Positions 24,237 to 34,442 are shown, counted from the stretch's first letter. The stretch is DNA of 45,170 bases from Helicobacter cinaedi CCUG 18818 = ATCC BAA-847 (GCF_000155475.1 NZ_DS990392.1:318959-364128); one strand, 5' to 3'. Notes: a model not told the origin generated them from the sequence alone. A program made the numbers and translations.

Positions 24237-24608
24237 ATGAAAGATAAAATCTCTATGCCACCACTTAGCCCACAAGAACAAGCCGTGATTTTACACAAAG
24301 GCACAGAAGCCCCCGGAAGTGGAATCTACACAGATAATTTTGATAATGGTGTGTATCTCTGTCGCCAGTGTGGCACACCACTTTATGAATCTAGCTCTAA
24401 ATTCCCCACACACTGCGGGTGGGCGAGTTTTGACTCCCATATACAAGATTCAGTGAGTGAGCTGCCAGATAGCGATGGAATCCGCACAGAGATTGTCTGC
24501 TCATCGTGTGGCGGACATTTAGGGCATATTTTTTATGGAGAAGGATTTACGCCTAAAAACACGCGACATTGTGTGAATTCTCTATCTTTACACTTTGTGA
24601 AGTCTTAG
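24237..24608 (+). CDS. msrB: Peptide-methionine (R)-S-oxide reductase
   Basis: The 123-residue protein is a typical short MsrB. It shows two zinc-binding CxxC pairs (CRQCG and CSSCG), the substrate-site motif CGWASF, GHLGHIF and the catalytic Cys in RHCVNSLSL. It reduces methionine-R-sulfoxide in proteins, repairing oxidative damage. ATG 24237 has GGAAAG upstream. No signal peptide, so it is cytoplasmic. It is the last gene of the short operon with the outer-membrane protein and faces trpA. Confidence 0.93.
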   Translation: MKDKISMPPLSPQEQAVILHKGTEAPGSGIYTDNFDNGVYLCRQCGTPLYESSSKFPTHCGWASFDSHIQDSVSELPDSDGIRTEIVCSSCGGHLGHIFYGEGFTPKNTRHCVNSLSLHFVKS

Positions 24609-24641
24609 AAAAATTCAGCTTTGGGTATCCATAGCAGCGAT

Positions 24642-24702
24642 TTAGTAAAATTTAGGGTAACCGCAGACTTTATGTCTAGCTCCACCCTAAATTTTACTAA
24701 AA
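24642..24702. repeat. Long perfect inverted repeat between msrB and trpA
   Basis: TTTAGTAAAATTTAGGGT (24642-24659) is repeated inverted at 24685-24702, giving an 18-bp perfect stem around a 25-nt centre. It is preceded by ATTCAGCTTTGGGTA, reminiscent of the edges of repeat families A and B. It could be another palindromic element, a bidirectional transcript end, or both. Confidence 0.7.
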
Positions 24703-24725
24703 GCCCAACTAGCAACACCGCAAAT

Positions 24726-24774
24726 CTTGAATCTTAGTCTTAGATTCAAGGCTTTTCTGCCTTGTGCTTAAGGC
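24726..24774. terminator. Two adjacent small hairpins between convergent msrB and trpA
   Basis: CTTGAATCT (24726-24734) pairs with AGATTCAAG (24742-24750), and GCCTT (24759-24763) pairs with AAGGC (24770-24774). They lie between two convergent genes, where bidirectional termination would be expected, but neither has a long T tract. The rest of 24609-24900 holds no gene I can support. Confidence 0.35.
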
Positions 24775-24900
24775 ACGACCACGAGTTAAATTTTTCAACA
24801 ACGATATTCAGCAGAATCTAAAAATCTTTCTCTCACTCTAGAATCTAGCAAATCTCTCAAGCCAGATTCTAAACTCCACGAGCAAAGCCTACCAAGCAAT

Positions 24901-25698
24901 CTACCAACCCATAAGGGCTTTTGTATGCTCTTGCAACTTGTGGAGATAATCCTGCGGAGTGAGCTTAGATTCTTTAGATAATTCGGTGATAAACCGCACA
25001 AAATAGCTTCCAGCCACGATAATCTCAACATTATTTTTTAGCATTTCAACCTGTTCATTGCTATTTATCCCAAAGCCCAGTGCCAAAGGCTTTTTACAGA
25101 ATCTGCGTATAAACTTAAGCCACTCTAAAAGTGTAGAATCTATATGCGTTTTTGATCCCGTAGTCCCAGAGCGAGAGACGATATAGACAATCTCATCACT
25201 TGCTTTAGCGATTTTCTTAATCCGTGAAGCCTTGGTTTTGGGGGCAATAAGCGAGATGATGTTAATCTCATATTTTTGAGCTAAAATGCGGAGTTTTTCA
25301 TCAGATTCTAAAGGCAAATCAGGGACTATCATACCCCACGCCCCACATTCCTTTGCCTCTTTGATAAACTCTTCAACACCATAGCGAAAAATCAAATTCG
25401 CATAAGTCATCACAATAAGACGCGTTGTTTTATCCTTACTCTGCGTATGGGCTAGGCGTGAAGAAAGTGCTTGAAGCAAGGAAAAGCCCTGTGTAACTTT
25501 AAAACCTTGAGCTAGGCTTTTATCACAAGCCTCTTCAATCACTACGCCATCGGCATTTGGATCAGAAAATGGAAACTGCACTTCAAGGTAGTTTGCCCCA
25601 GCGTGGGCAATCCCAAGCGCGGCATACATACTTAGCTCCAAGGTAGGATACCCAGCGATAATATGCCCCATAAGCTGAGTTTGCTTATTTTTACTCAT
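24901..25698 (-). CDS. trpA: Tryptophan synthase alpha subunit
   Basis: The start is ATG at 25698 (MSKNKQTQLMGH), preceded by GGAGG with five bases spacing; the longer frame from 25710 lacks one. The 265-residue TIM barrel has the catalytic Glu in LEVQFPFSDPNADG, the catalytic Asp in the same stretch, and VSRSGTTGSK (phosphate-binding loop). TrpA cleaves indole-glycerol phosphate to indole and passes it to TrpB. The gene is divergent from trpB and not followed by other trp genes here, unlike the common trpB-trpA operon. Some alpha-family motifs are variant (EVQ for the usual EIG or ELG). Confidence 0.92.
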   Translation of the reverse strand: MSKNKQTQLMGHIIAGYPTLELSMYAALGIAHAGANYLEVQFPFSDPNADGVVIEEACDKSLAQGFKVTQGFSLLQALSSRLAHTQSKDKTTRLIVMTYANLIFRYGVEEFIKEAKECGAWGMIVPDLPLESDEKLRILAQKYEINIISLIAPKTKASRIKKIAKASDEIVYIVSRSGTTGSKTHIDSTLLEWLKFIRRFCKKPLALGFGINSNEQVEMLKNNVEIIVAGSYFVRFITELSKESKLTPQDYLHKLQEHTKALMGW

Positions 25699-25738
25699 AA
25701 TGTCCTCCAAAAATGGATAAAAAGTAAAGAAAAAGGCG

Positions 25739-25744
25739 ATTGTA
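25739..25744 (-). promoter_or_regulatory. -10 element of trpA promoter
   Basis: On the minus strand GAGATACAATCGCC contains TACAAT at 25744-25739, about 41 nt before the trpA start. It is placed head-to-head with a similar element for trpB. Confidence 0.4.
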
Positions 25745-25799
25745 TCTCATTTTTTTTGAAAATGTCTTAAGTTTAAAGTGAAGCTAATGCCTTTTTACT

Positions 25800-25805
25800 T
25801 ACAAT
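25800..25805 (+). promoter_or_regulatory. -10 element of trpB promoter
   Basis: TACAAT at 25800-25805 after an AT-rich stretch, about 31 nt before ATG 25836. The trpA and trpB elements are both TACAAT and lie about 60 bp apart on opposite strands, so a shared operator between them is possible; I saw no clear palindrome. Confidence 0.4.
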
Positions 25806-25835
25806 CAAGATTATTTTTTATAGTAAAGGGAAAAT

Positions 25836-27095
25836 ATGGCAAAAGTTTTTACAGAATCTAAAAATGGTTATTTTGGTGAAGCAAAAGGTGGCAAACACGC
25901 TTTTGGCGGACAATATGTCCCAGAGATTCTGCTTCCAGCACTCAAAGAGTTGGAGAAAGCCTATCGCGGCGTGTTTCTTAGCAAAGGGTATAAAAAGGAG
26001 CTAAAAAGTCTGTTAAAGCACTTTGTAGGACGACCCACACCGCTTATTTATGCCAAAAATGCCTCTAAGATTCTAAATAACGAGATTTATCTTAAGTTTG
26101 AAGGCTTGGCAAACACAGGCGCACACAAGATTAATAACGCCCTAGGACAAGTGCTTTTGGCAAAATATATGGGGAAAAAGCGCGTGATTGCTGAAACCGG
26201 TGCGGGACAGCACGGCTTAGCCACAGCGGCGGCTTGTGCGAAGCTTGGGCTAGAATGCGAAATCTTTATGGGGGAGATTGACATCGCAAGACAGCATCCA
26301 AATGTCTTTAATATGGAGCTTTTTGGGGCAAAAGTACAGAGTGTCAGTAGCGGGAGCAAAACGCTTAAAGATGCGGTGAATGAAGCGTTGCGAGAGTGGA
26401 GTAAAAGAAGCGAAGATAGCTTTTATGTGCTAGGCAGTGCGGTTGGCCCTTATCCTTACCCTGATCTTGTGCGGGATTTACAAAGCGTGATTAGCAAGGA
26501 GCTAAAAAAGCAGACAAAGGCTTATTTTAGCGGACTGCCTGATATTATGATAGCTTGTGTTGGTGGCGGAAGTAATGCTATGGGCTTTTTTGCACATTAT
26601 TTGAAAGAAAATGTCAAGCTTATAGGCGTTGAGGCTGGAGGCAAGGGGAATGGCATTGGCGAAAATGCTATTAGGATTAATGCTATAAATGCAAGTGAAG
26701 GCATAGCTCAAGGCTACAAAAGCCTATTTTTACAAGATGAGGACGGGCAGCTTAGTCATACGCATTCTATTTCTGCAGGGCTTGATTATGCTGGGATTGG
26801 ACCGCAACTCGCACATTTATATGAAGCCAATCGTTTGCATTTTACTTCCGCTACAGATGATGAAGCACTAGAAGCATTAACATTTTTTGCTAAGAATGAG
26901 GGCATTATCCCCGCTTTAGAGTCTAGCCACGCCCTTGCTGCATTACTTAAAGTATGCAAAGAGAATAAAGGCAAAAAAATCATTGCAAATGTGTCAGGCA
27001 GGGGTGATAAAGATATTTTCATCACAGCAAAAGCCCTAACACCAACGCAATGGAAAAACTTTTTAAAAGACGAGATAAAGCGGATTGAGAGCTAG
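25836..27095 (+). CDS. trpB: Tryptophan synthase beta subunit
   Basis: The 419-residue protein is a complete PLP-dependent TrpB: GGQYVPEILLPAL at the N-terminus, NTGAHKINNALGQ with the PLP-binding Lys98, ETGAGQHGLATA, CVGGGSNAMGFF (phosphate-binding glycine loop) and SAGLDYAGIGPQ. It condenses indole and serine to tryptophan. ATG 25836 follows AAAGGGAAA. Transcribed away from trpA, with its own promoter and a terminator at its end. Length is slightly above the usual 390-400, with a short C-terminal extension. Confidence 0.95.
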   Translation: MAKVFTESKNGYFGEAKGGKHAFGGQYVPEILLPALKELEKAYRGVFLSKGYKKELKSLLKHFVGRPTPLIYAKNASKILNNEIYLKFEGLANTGAHKINNALGQVLLAKYMGKKRVIAETGAGQHGLATAAACAKLGLECEIFMGEIDIARQHPNVFNMELFGAKVQSVSSGSKTLKDAVNEALREWSKRSEDSFYVLGSAVGPYPYPDLVRDLQSVISKELKKQTKAYFSGLPDIMIACVGGGSNAMGFFAHYLKENVKLIGVEAGGKGNGIGENAIRINAINASEGIAQGYKSLFLQDEDGQLSHTHSISAGLDYAGIGPQLAHLYEANRLHFTSATDDEALEALTFFAKNEGIIPALESSHALAALLKVCKENKGKKIIANVSGRGDKDIFITAKALTPTQWKNFLKDEIKRIES

Positions 27096-27117
27096 AGTTT
27101 AATCTCGATTGTTTTTT
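27084..27117 (+). terminator. Rho-independent terminator after trpB
   Basis: ATTGAGA (27084-27090) pairs with TCTCGAT (27103-27109) including one G-U pair, followed by TGTTTTTT. The stem overlaps the last trpB codons. Stem is short, so confidence is moderate. Confidence 0.5.
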
Positions 27118-27378
27118 ATATTTACTTATGCCATTAAAGATTTTTTTCTATAAAACTACTTTTAGCCTTTTCTTTATTTTGCTAGATGCAAAAATACTCT
27201 TAGAAAATATTTATATTATTTTAAATAGTATTTATTAGTATTGCTATATTTTATTTCAAAAGTATTGATATAGGCTGTGATAAGAGTTTATAACAAATTT
27301 TACTTTATTGAAAAATTTCCTGCATTAATAATCATTTAAAAAATTTAAGAGTTTTAATTTTTATAGTGAAGTTATAGA

Positions 27379-27519
27379 ATGAGTTTAAAACTATTAGTAA
27401 GTATATTTGGGTATTTGTTGTTATGGTTTTTTATTGTGTTTGTAAAAGTAAATCAATATTTTGATATGACGTTGAAGATAAAATATCTCACTAAAGAAGA
27501 AAGGATAGAAAATGGCTAA
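27379..27519 (+). CDS. Small predicted single-span membrane protein
   Basis: ATG 27379 to TAA 27519 encodes 46 residues: a hydrophobic stretch (LLVSIFGYLLLWFFIVFV, residues about 5-22) and a charged tail. Its stop overlaps the start of the AIPR relic (27512), suggesting a former two-gene unit. No strong ribosome binding site. I do not recognise it. The surrounding 27120-27511 is very AT-rich and otherwise empty. Confidence 0.35.
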   Translation: MSLKLLVSIFGYLLLWFFIVFVKVNQYFDMTLKIKYLTKEERIENG

Positions 27520-29170
27520 TTATCAAGATTTTAAACTTATTCAAACTGCAGTAAACAAATCAATAGAAGATTACAGTGAGAAATATAGATTTGATAGGAA
27601 AGATATAGGGTTTTATTGGTTTGTGGCAGAAAATATATTCAAACCAAGAAGATGAAGCTGATGAAGCATTGATATATAGTATAAATTTTAAACAAGAGAA
27701 AAAAATTTTTTAGATAAAGCAGGAGTTGATGCTATGCTTATTGAAAACAATAGGATAAGTATAATGTTTTTCAGATATACAGAAGATTTTGAAATAGCTA
27801 AAAATGATTATTTTCCAGCAAATAAACTTGATAGTATTTTATTATTTTTGGAAAAATTATTCAATAAAGAATGTGATGGGCTTGATAAAAGGTTGCAAGA
27901 AAGGTGTAGGGAAATTTTTCTTATGCAAGAAAAAGGACATTTTTTTCTTTTGATCTCTATTTTATAAGCAATTATTTTAATGGATTTCAATTAGATAAAA
28001 TTAATAAATTTGAAACAAAAAAATATATATCGAGATATTTCTATTAATTTTCTGCACTTAGACAATTTGCTAGAGAAAGTTATTGATAGGACATTATCAA
28101 TTGATGTGAGAGTCAAGAGTATTGCTGGCAATTTTTTTTGAAAAAAAATGAAGGTAGAAATAGGGCTTTAATTATGGAGCTTTATGCAAAAGATATTATT
28201 AGAATAGTAAGTGATAGTGAAATTTTAAGAAAGGATGTAGAGGCAAGTTTAATACAAATTAGAGAAGGCAATATTGAAGAGATGGCTTTTGACGATAATG
28301 TTCGTGTTTATTTACATCAAAGAACAAATGTGAATAAATCTATTAAAAAAAACGACTCTAGATGATGTAGAATCTTCTAATTTCTTTTTTATAATAATGG
28401 AATCACAATTATTTGCGATAATATTCAGTATCAAGGAAAAAAAGATGTATCTATCATTCTTAAGAATATTCAAATAGTTAATGGTGGACAAACTATCCAC
28501 TCACTTAAGGAAGCGCTTAGTCAAAATGATAATATAGAAAATGTTTCTGTTTTGTGCAAGATTTATCAAACCAACAGCAAGAGATTAAAAGCTAAAATAT
28601 CAGAGTTTACAAATAATCAAAATCCAGTCAAATGGCGAGATATTCGTTCAATTGATGAGCTACAAATTAAGCTTGAAAATGAGTTTAGAATTTTGGGATA
28701 TTACTACGAGAGAAAAAAGAATCAATATAAAAATTATCCAAAGAAAAAGAGGATAGATAGTGAAAAGATAGGGCAAGTGTTGCTTTGCATATAAAGGAAA
28801 ACCTACAGAGGCAAGAAACAATAAGGGTTTAGTGTTTGATTTAGAGTATAAGAATATTTTTGATAGTGAAATTAATGCAAAAGATATTTTGAAAATATAT
28901 AAAGTTTATTTATTTATTGAGGAAAAAAAGATTGAATTGGAGGAATATTATTCTTTTTTAAAATATGCAAGTTATTATTTTTTATATTTTTATTCTCTTT
29001 CTGTAGAAAGAGGGATATGTGATATAGAAGATGGGATAAGTGTCAAAAAAACTTATAATGAAGCTTTAGAAACTATAAGAAGTTATGTGGAAATAGAAAG
29101 AAAAAAGCAAGGTGAAAGATTTTTGGAAAATGTTTTATTAAAGGAAAAATGTTACAAGTTTATTTGTTAA
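27512..29170 (+). pseudogene. AIPR-family abortive-infection protein, multiply frameshifted
   Basis: ATG 27512 has AAAGGA upstream. The coding sequence can be followed to 29170 only by changing frame about seven times (near 27640, 27700, 27945, 28020, 28135, 28350, 28385 and 28780), mostly at A or T runs. Pieces in order: MANYQDFKLIQTAVNK; DKAGVDAMLIENNRIS; NRALIMELYAKDIIR; FYNNGITIICDNIQ; IQIVNGGQTIHSLKEAL; KISEFTNNQNPVKWRDIRS; GYYYERKKNQY; GKPTEARNNKGLVF. NNGITI, VNGGQT and NxQNPVK are hallmarks of AIPR proteins (phage defence). Codon use is more AT-rich than the neighbours. Either a decayed defence gene or sequence errors at homopolymers; intact neighbours favour decay. Confidence 0.8.
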
Positions 29171-29274
29171 GTTTGTATGGCTAGAAATAGATTTGGGTGC
29201 ATAAATACTATTTTTTAGTTGGACAAATATACTGATTTTATAAATCTTTGATGTGAATAAAAATATGTGATATG

Positions 29275-29280
29275 TATAAT
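29275..29280 (+). promoter_or_regulatory. -10 promoter element of the peb transporter operon
   Basis: TATAAT at 29275-29280, preceded by TG, in the 226-nt gap between the AIPR relic and the transporter. It implies a leader of about 110 nt. Nothing else recognisable in that gap. Confidence 0.4.
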
Positions 29281-29396
29281 TTTGTAACAATATTTTGTTT
29301 GTCATACACAATTTTTACATCGTTATTCCAAATTCTGTGTAATTTTGTGCTAGAGTTTTGCAGTTTCCCCAAAAATCATAACAAACAAGGATAATC

Positions 29397-30125
29397 GTGA
29401 TTGAACTTAAAAATGTCAATAAATACTATGGCAAACACCACGTGCTGAAAGATATTAATCTCACAATTAAAGATGGTGAAAAGCTTGTTATCATTGGACC
29501 AAGTGGCAGTGGTAAAAGCACCACTATCCGCTGTATGAATGGGCTTGAAGAGGTAAGCTCTGGCGAAGTTATTGTTGGTGGTATCCCGCTTAATCATAAG
29601 ACAAAGACAAAGATATGTCGCGAGTATTGTGCGATGGTGTTTCAGCATTTTAATCTTTATCCGCATTTAACTGTGCTTGAAAACTTGACCCTTGCACCCA
29701 TTAAGCTAAGGGGCAAAAGTAAGCAAGAAGCACAAGAAATTGCCTACAAATACCTTGAAGTCGTTGGTTTAAAAGATAAGGCAAAAGTCTATCCCGCCAC
29801 ACTTAGCGGAGGGCAGCAGCAACGCGTGGCGATTGCTAGAAGTCTATGCACACAAAAGCCCTACATTCTTTTTGATGAGCCAACCTCCGCACTTGACCCT
29901 GAAACGATACAAGAAGTTTTAGATGTTATGCGTGAAATCTCACATCAAAGCAATACGACAATGGTTGTCGTAACGCACGAGATGGGGTTTGCCAAGGAGG
30001 TGGCGGATAGAATCATCTTTATGGAAGATGGTGCTATTGTGGAAGAGAGTGTGCCTAAGGATTTCTTTGTGTCGCCAAAAACAGAGCGTGCAAGGACATT
30101 TTTGGGAAAAATTTTGAGCCACTAG
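29397..30125 (+). CDS. Amino-acid ABC transporter ATP-binding protein (PebC-like)
   Basis: The 242-residue protein is a polar amino-acid ABC ATPase: Walker [11 protein letters not shown]-loop [12 protein letters not shown], signature [15 protein letters not shown], Walker [14 protein letters not shown] and switch His in [10 protein letters not shown]. Start is GTG 29397 after AAGGATAATC. It energises uptake of aspartate/glutamate in the C. jejuni PEB1 system, to which the order ATPase, binding protein, two permeases corresponds. First gene of the operon, 27 nt from the binding protein. Confidence 0.92.
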   Translation: MIELKNVNKYYGKHHVLKDINLTIKDGEKLVIIGPSGSGKSTTIRCMNGLEEVSSGEVIVGGIPLNHKTKTKICREYCAMVFQHFNLYPHLTVLENLTLAPIKLRGKSKQEAQEIAYKYLEVVGLKDKAKVYPATLSGGQQQRVAIARSLCTQKPYILFDEPTSALDPETIQEVLDVMREISHQSNTTMVVVTHEMGFAKEVADRIIFMEDGAIVEESVPKDFFVSPKTERARTFLGKILSH

Positions 30126-30929
<804 letters not shown>

Positions 30930-30933
30930 AAAA

Positions 30934-31719
30934 GTGGAAGATGTAGGCTTGGAGACTGAAATGATAGGAAGTGAGACTTTGGGGGATAGTCTTTTTGGAT
31001 TCTTAGAATCTGTTGGTTTGTATGATGAGGAAAATCCTAGCTCAAATCCATTTGCGTTGTGGAAGTTTGCAGATATGCTTTCACACGCTGATGAGTTTTT
31101 ATCAGGCTTTGGCTATACCTTATCGGTGAGTTGTTTGGCTCTTTTGATTGCACTTATTTTTGGGACAATTGGTGGCGTTATGGCGACAAGCAGATTTAAG
31201 ATTCTTAAAGCCTACACACGCATTTATGTTGAGATTTTTCAAAATACACCGCTTGTGATACAGATTTTTTTCTTGTATTTTGCTTTGCATCCGCTTGGGA
31301 TTCACCTTGATGTATTTAGCGTTGGCGTTTTGGGGGTTGGGGCATATCACGGAGCGTATGTGAGTGAAGTAGTGAGAAGTGGGATACTCTCGGTCCCAAA
31401 AGGGCAGTTTGAAGCTTCCGCTTCGCAAGGATTCACTTACACACAGCAAATGCGTTATATTATCCTGCCCCAAACCATTAAGATTATCCTCCCGCCACTT
31501 ACAAATCAAATGGTGAATCTTATCAAAAATACTTCTGTGTTGCTCATTGTAGCGGGTGGGGAGATTATGTATGTGGCGGATAGCTATGCTGGGGATACGA
31601 GCAATTATGCTCCAGCTTATCTCTTTACCGCATTGCTGTATTTTATCGTGTGCTATCCGTTGGCGTATTTTGCAAAATTTTATGAAGACAGGCTGAAAAA
31701 TGCCCATCTTAAGCGTTAA
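30934..31719 (+). CDS. Amino-acid ABC transporter permease (HisM-type)
   Basis: GTG 30934 starts four bases after the binding-protein stop; ATG 30961 is an alternative with GGAG upstream. The protein has about 261 residues: an N-terminal hydrophilic part of about 60 residues, then membrane segments (SCLALLIALIFGTIGGVMA, VIQIFFLYFALHPLG, YLFTALLYFIVCYPLAYF) and the EAA loop GQFEASASQGFTYTQQMRYIILPQ. It forms the inner-membrane channel with the next gene product. Confidence 0.9.
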   Translation: MEDVGLETEMIGSETLGDSLFGFLESVGLYDEENPSSNPFALWKFADMLSHADEFLSGFGYTLSVSCLALLIALIFGTIGGVMATSRFKILKAYTRIYVEIFQNTPLVIQIFFLYFALHPLGIHLDVFSVGVLGVGAYHGAYVSEVVRSGILSVPKGQFEASASQGFTYTQQMRYIILPQTIKIILPPLTNQMVNLIKNTSVLLIVAGGEIMYVADSYAGDTSNYAPAYLFTALLYFIVCYPLAYFAKFYEDRLKNAHLKR

Positions 31720-31731
31720 GGAGAATCTAGA

Positions 31732-32391
31732 ATGGAAAATGTATTTAACGAGACGAACTTCCATTTTTTGCTTGATGGCTTATATTTAACGCTTATGGTG
31801 GCGGTGGCTACTTGTGTGATTTCTATCATTCTTGGGACATTTCTTGCTATCACGCGTAACTATGGCGGGAGGATCGCACGCACACTAGCGGCTATCTACA
31901 TAGAGACTTTTAGAAATACCCCCTTGCTTTTATGGATGCTAACAGCGGTGTTTGTTTTGCCAAGCTTTTTTGGGAGGGCTGATCCTGCGGTGTGGGGGAC
32001 AATCGGCTTTTCGCTTTATACAAGCTCGGTTATGGCGGAGATTATCCGCGGTGGGCTAAACTCTATTCCAAAAGGGCAGTTTGAGGCGGCGTATTCACAG
32101 GGATTTAGTCAATTTTTTACATTATTTTATATTATCTTGCCCCAAACTTTTAGGAAAGTCATTCCCTCACTGCTTTCACAGATTATTACGACATTTAAGG
32201 ATACTTCATTTCTTGCTGGGCTACAAATCGCCGAGCTTACCTATCAGTCTAAGATTATCTTAGCTCAGCTTACAAGCTTTGAAGAGATTCTTTTGATGAT
32301 TGGTGTAGTGGCGAGTATTTATTTTGTCGTGTGCTTTAGCCTATCTGTGCTTGTGCGTTACCTTGATAAAAAAACTGCGTATGTGGGGTAG
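31732..32391 (+). CDS. Amino-acid ABC transporter permease (second subunit)
   Basis: The 219-residue permease is 12 nt downstream of the first, with AAGGAG upstream. Membrane segments include LYLTLMVAVATCVISIILGTF and the last one IGVVASIYFVVCFSLSVLV; EAA loop GQFEAAYSQGFSQFF...YIILPQ. It completes the PEB1-type importer. The operon ends here with a hairpin about 20 nt later. Confidence 0.9.
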   Translation: MENVFNETNFHFLLDGLYLTLMVAVATCVISIILGTFLAITRNYGGRIARTLAAIYIETFRNTPLLLWMLTAVFVLPSFFGRADPAVWGTIGFSLYTSSVMAEIIRGGLNSIPKGQFEAAYSQGFSQFFTLFYIILPQTFRKVIPSLLSQIITTFKDTSFLAGLQIAELTYQSKIILAQLTSFEEILLMIGVVASIYFVVCFSLSVLVRYLDKKTAYVG

Positions 32392-32410
32392 AATCTAAAA
32401 GTATTACATG

Positions 32411-32431
32411 CTCATAAACTTTGTTTATGAG
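32411..32431 (+). terminator. Stem-loop after the peb operon
   Basis: CTCATAAAC (32411-32419) and GTTTATGAG (32423-32431) form a perfect 9-bp stem with a 3-nt loop, 19 nt after the last permease stop. No clean T tract follows, so termination or mRNA end protection are both possible. The rest of 32392-32570 has no gene. Confidence 0.5.
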
Positions 32432-32570
32432 AAGAGATAGGTTTTGTAAAGACAAAAAATGTTACTTTTTTGCTAAAAATCTAAATGGGTTGATGAATTT
32501 TTCATAATTTTACAAAAAAAGACCTGCACTGCACTAGAATCTAGCCCAGATTCTATAGTAAGGAGTGATT

Positions 32571-34346
32571 GTGAATTTTAAACCAGAGCAAAAATATATT
32601 GCAAAAATGCTAAGCGAAGAGGATGTAAAGTTTATTATCCCACCGTATCAACGCCCATATAAATGGGGGATAAATGAATGTGAAACATTATGGAATGATA
32701 TTGTCAATGCTTTTAATGACAGTGATGATGAGTATTTTCTAGGCTCTATTATTGCATTTTCAGAAGAGAAAGATGAATTTCAAATCATTGATGGACAGCA
32801 GAGAATTACGACTTTTACTCTGCTATTTCGGGCATTTTATGAATGTTTCAAAACAGAATCTAATAGCGAAAAAGAAAAAGGGGATTTTGAAAAAGATTTT
32901 GGCAAATGTTTGTGGGAGTATAAAAATGATGAAGGATTTGACTTTGACAAGCAACATTTGCAAAGTGAGGTTGCCACAGAAAAAGAGAAAGAGAATCTCA
33001 ACAAGATTTTAAGTGATACAATTGATGAGAATTTAATACAAAAAGATAATAAGAAAATAAAAAATAACCGCTCACCTTATGTGCAAAACTATTTATATTT
33101 TAAAGATAAATTAGAAGAGTTAAAAGGATCTCAAACACTTAGCTGGAGTAAGTTTTGCAATTTTGTCTTGGGCAAAAATCTATTTGTATTATTTGTAGTA
33201 TGTGATAGTCAAGAATCTGCAATGACAATTTTTAATACACTTAATTCTCGCGGTATGCCACTTTCTAACGCTGATGTGTTAAAGGGATATTTATATAAAC
33301 ACTACAAAGAGCACGGCAATATCGATGGCTTTATTAATCAATGGAGTGAGATTGAAGCAAATATAGAGAGTGTGGAGAGTAATAAAGATGTGAATCTTGA
33401 TTTTCTATTTTTGCAGTATATGCACATTATTAGGGCGGTGAATAAAGATTTTGATACAACAACACCTGGTCTTTTAGACTTTTTTACGAAAGAAAGTAAA
33501 GAAAATAGTAAGAAAAAGGTAACTTATGGCTATAGGGACAAATGGCTGTATAAAAGTGAAACAATGCCCTTCATCACTTGTTTGACAAATTTTTGGTTAA
33601 AGCCACAAAATTATTTGCAAGATAAATCACTTTTATATATGAATGTGCTTTTTCTCTTTCAAAACTCAAGCTGGAAGTCGTTTGTGAGTTGCTTAGTGTG
33701 GAAAAATAAAGAGCATTTTATATGCGAAAGTACTGATAAGAATGTGATTAGCAATGTTTTTGAAGCACCATTACTAGAATTGCTTAAAACAATGAGCTTG
33801 CTCTTTATAAATAACCAAGCTACCACTAACACAACTGATCACATTGTATTTAAACTTAATGTTAATCTTCTGCATAGTATATCTTTGACCAGTGAAATTG
33901 AAAAAGTCTCATATCCAAATGAAGAAAATTTTCTTAATAACTTTAACAACATAGCCACCAGAAGAGCTAAATACTTGCTCTATCTTTATGCCTACATTTA
34001 TGATGAGTTTTCACAGCCTATTGATGTTTCTTGTTTGGAGGTTGAACATATTTTACCAAAGCAGTGGCAGAATGCTAACTTTAATGGCTGGAATAAAGAG
34101 AGTCACAAGGAGTATTTAGAGCAGATAGGCAATAAGATTCTACTTCCTAAAAAGAGTAATGTTAAATGTACTGATAATTTCTTTGCTCAAAAGAAAAAAG
34201 AATATGCAGATTTTGCAAATAGCCACTTAAAAGAAGTGCAATATTTAGCCAACCTGCCACAAAATGATTGGCTAAAAGAAGATATAAAGAGACGGAATAA
34301 AGAGATTTACACCCGTTTAAAAAACTTTTTTAGAGAAAACTTATAG
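32571..34346 (+). CDS. DUF262/DUF1524 protein, GmrSD-like type IV restriction enzyme
   Basis: AAGGAG (32560-32565) gives ideal spacing to GTG 32571 (MNFKPEQK), so I prefer it to GTG 32565. The protein has about 591 residues. The N-terminal DUF262 (GmrS-like) part shows IPPYQRPYKW, FLGSIIAF and the ParB-like DGQQRITTFTLLF; the C-terminal DUF1524 (GmrD-like) part has the HNH-type LEVEHILPKQW with downstream Asn in IGNKILLP. GmrSD enzymes cut DNA with modified cytosines in an NTP-dependent manner, defending against phage. No frameshifts, unlike the AIPR relic 3 kb away. Likely cytoplasmic defence protein; modification specificity unknown. Confidence 0.82.
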   Translation: MNFKPEQKYIAKMLSEEDVKFIIPPYQRPYKWGINECETLWNDIVNAFNDSDDEYFLGSIIAFSEEKDEFQIIDGQQRITTFTLLFRAFYECFKTESNSEKEKGDFEKDFGKCLWEYKNDEGFDFDKQHLQSEVATEKEKENLNKILSDTIDENLIQKDNKKIKNNRSPYVQNYLYFKDKLEELKGSQTLSWSKFCNFVLGKNLFVLFVVCDSQESAMTIFNTLNSRGMPLSNADVLKGYLYKHYKEHGNIDGFINQWSEIEANIESVESNKDVNLDFLFLQYMHIIRAVNKDFDTTTPGLLDFFTKESKENSKKKVTYGYRDKWLYKSETMPFITCLTNFWLKPQNYLQDKSLLYMNVLFLFQNSSWKSFVSCLVWKNKEHFICESTDKNVISNVFEAPLLELLKTMSLLFINNQATTNTTDHIVFKLNVNLLHSISLTSEIEKVSYPNEENFLNNFNNIATRRAKYLLYLYAYIYDEFSQPIDVSCLEVEHILPKQWQNANFNGWNKESHKEYLEQIGNKILLPKKSNVKCTDNFFAQKKKEYADFANSHLKEVQYLANLPQNDWLKEDIKRRNKEIYTRLKNFFRENL

Positions 34347-34398
34347 CCTTAAGCCAGTTGCGGTGAATCTTGGCATTTATCTTAAATATATCTTTTGC

Positions 34399-34404
34399 TA
34401 TAAT
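34399..34404 (+). promoter_or_regulatory. Extended -10 promoter for the orphan DNA methyltransferase
   Basis: TGCTATAAT at 34396-34404 is a perfect extended -10 element 39 nt before the coding start at 34443. Confidence 0.6.
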
Positions 34405-34442
34405 GACAGAGATTTTTGCCAAAGGCAGCACAAAGGTAATAT

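Noticed and set aside
27734-29170. Separate small genes at 27734, 28138, 28552 and 28832
   Set aside because: They are consecutive pieces of one AIPR protein in different frames; none has its own ribosome binding site or complete domain.
32565-32571. GTG 32565 as the start of the GmrSD-like gene
   Set aside because: It overlaps the ribosome binding site AAGGAG; GTG 32571 has proper spacing.
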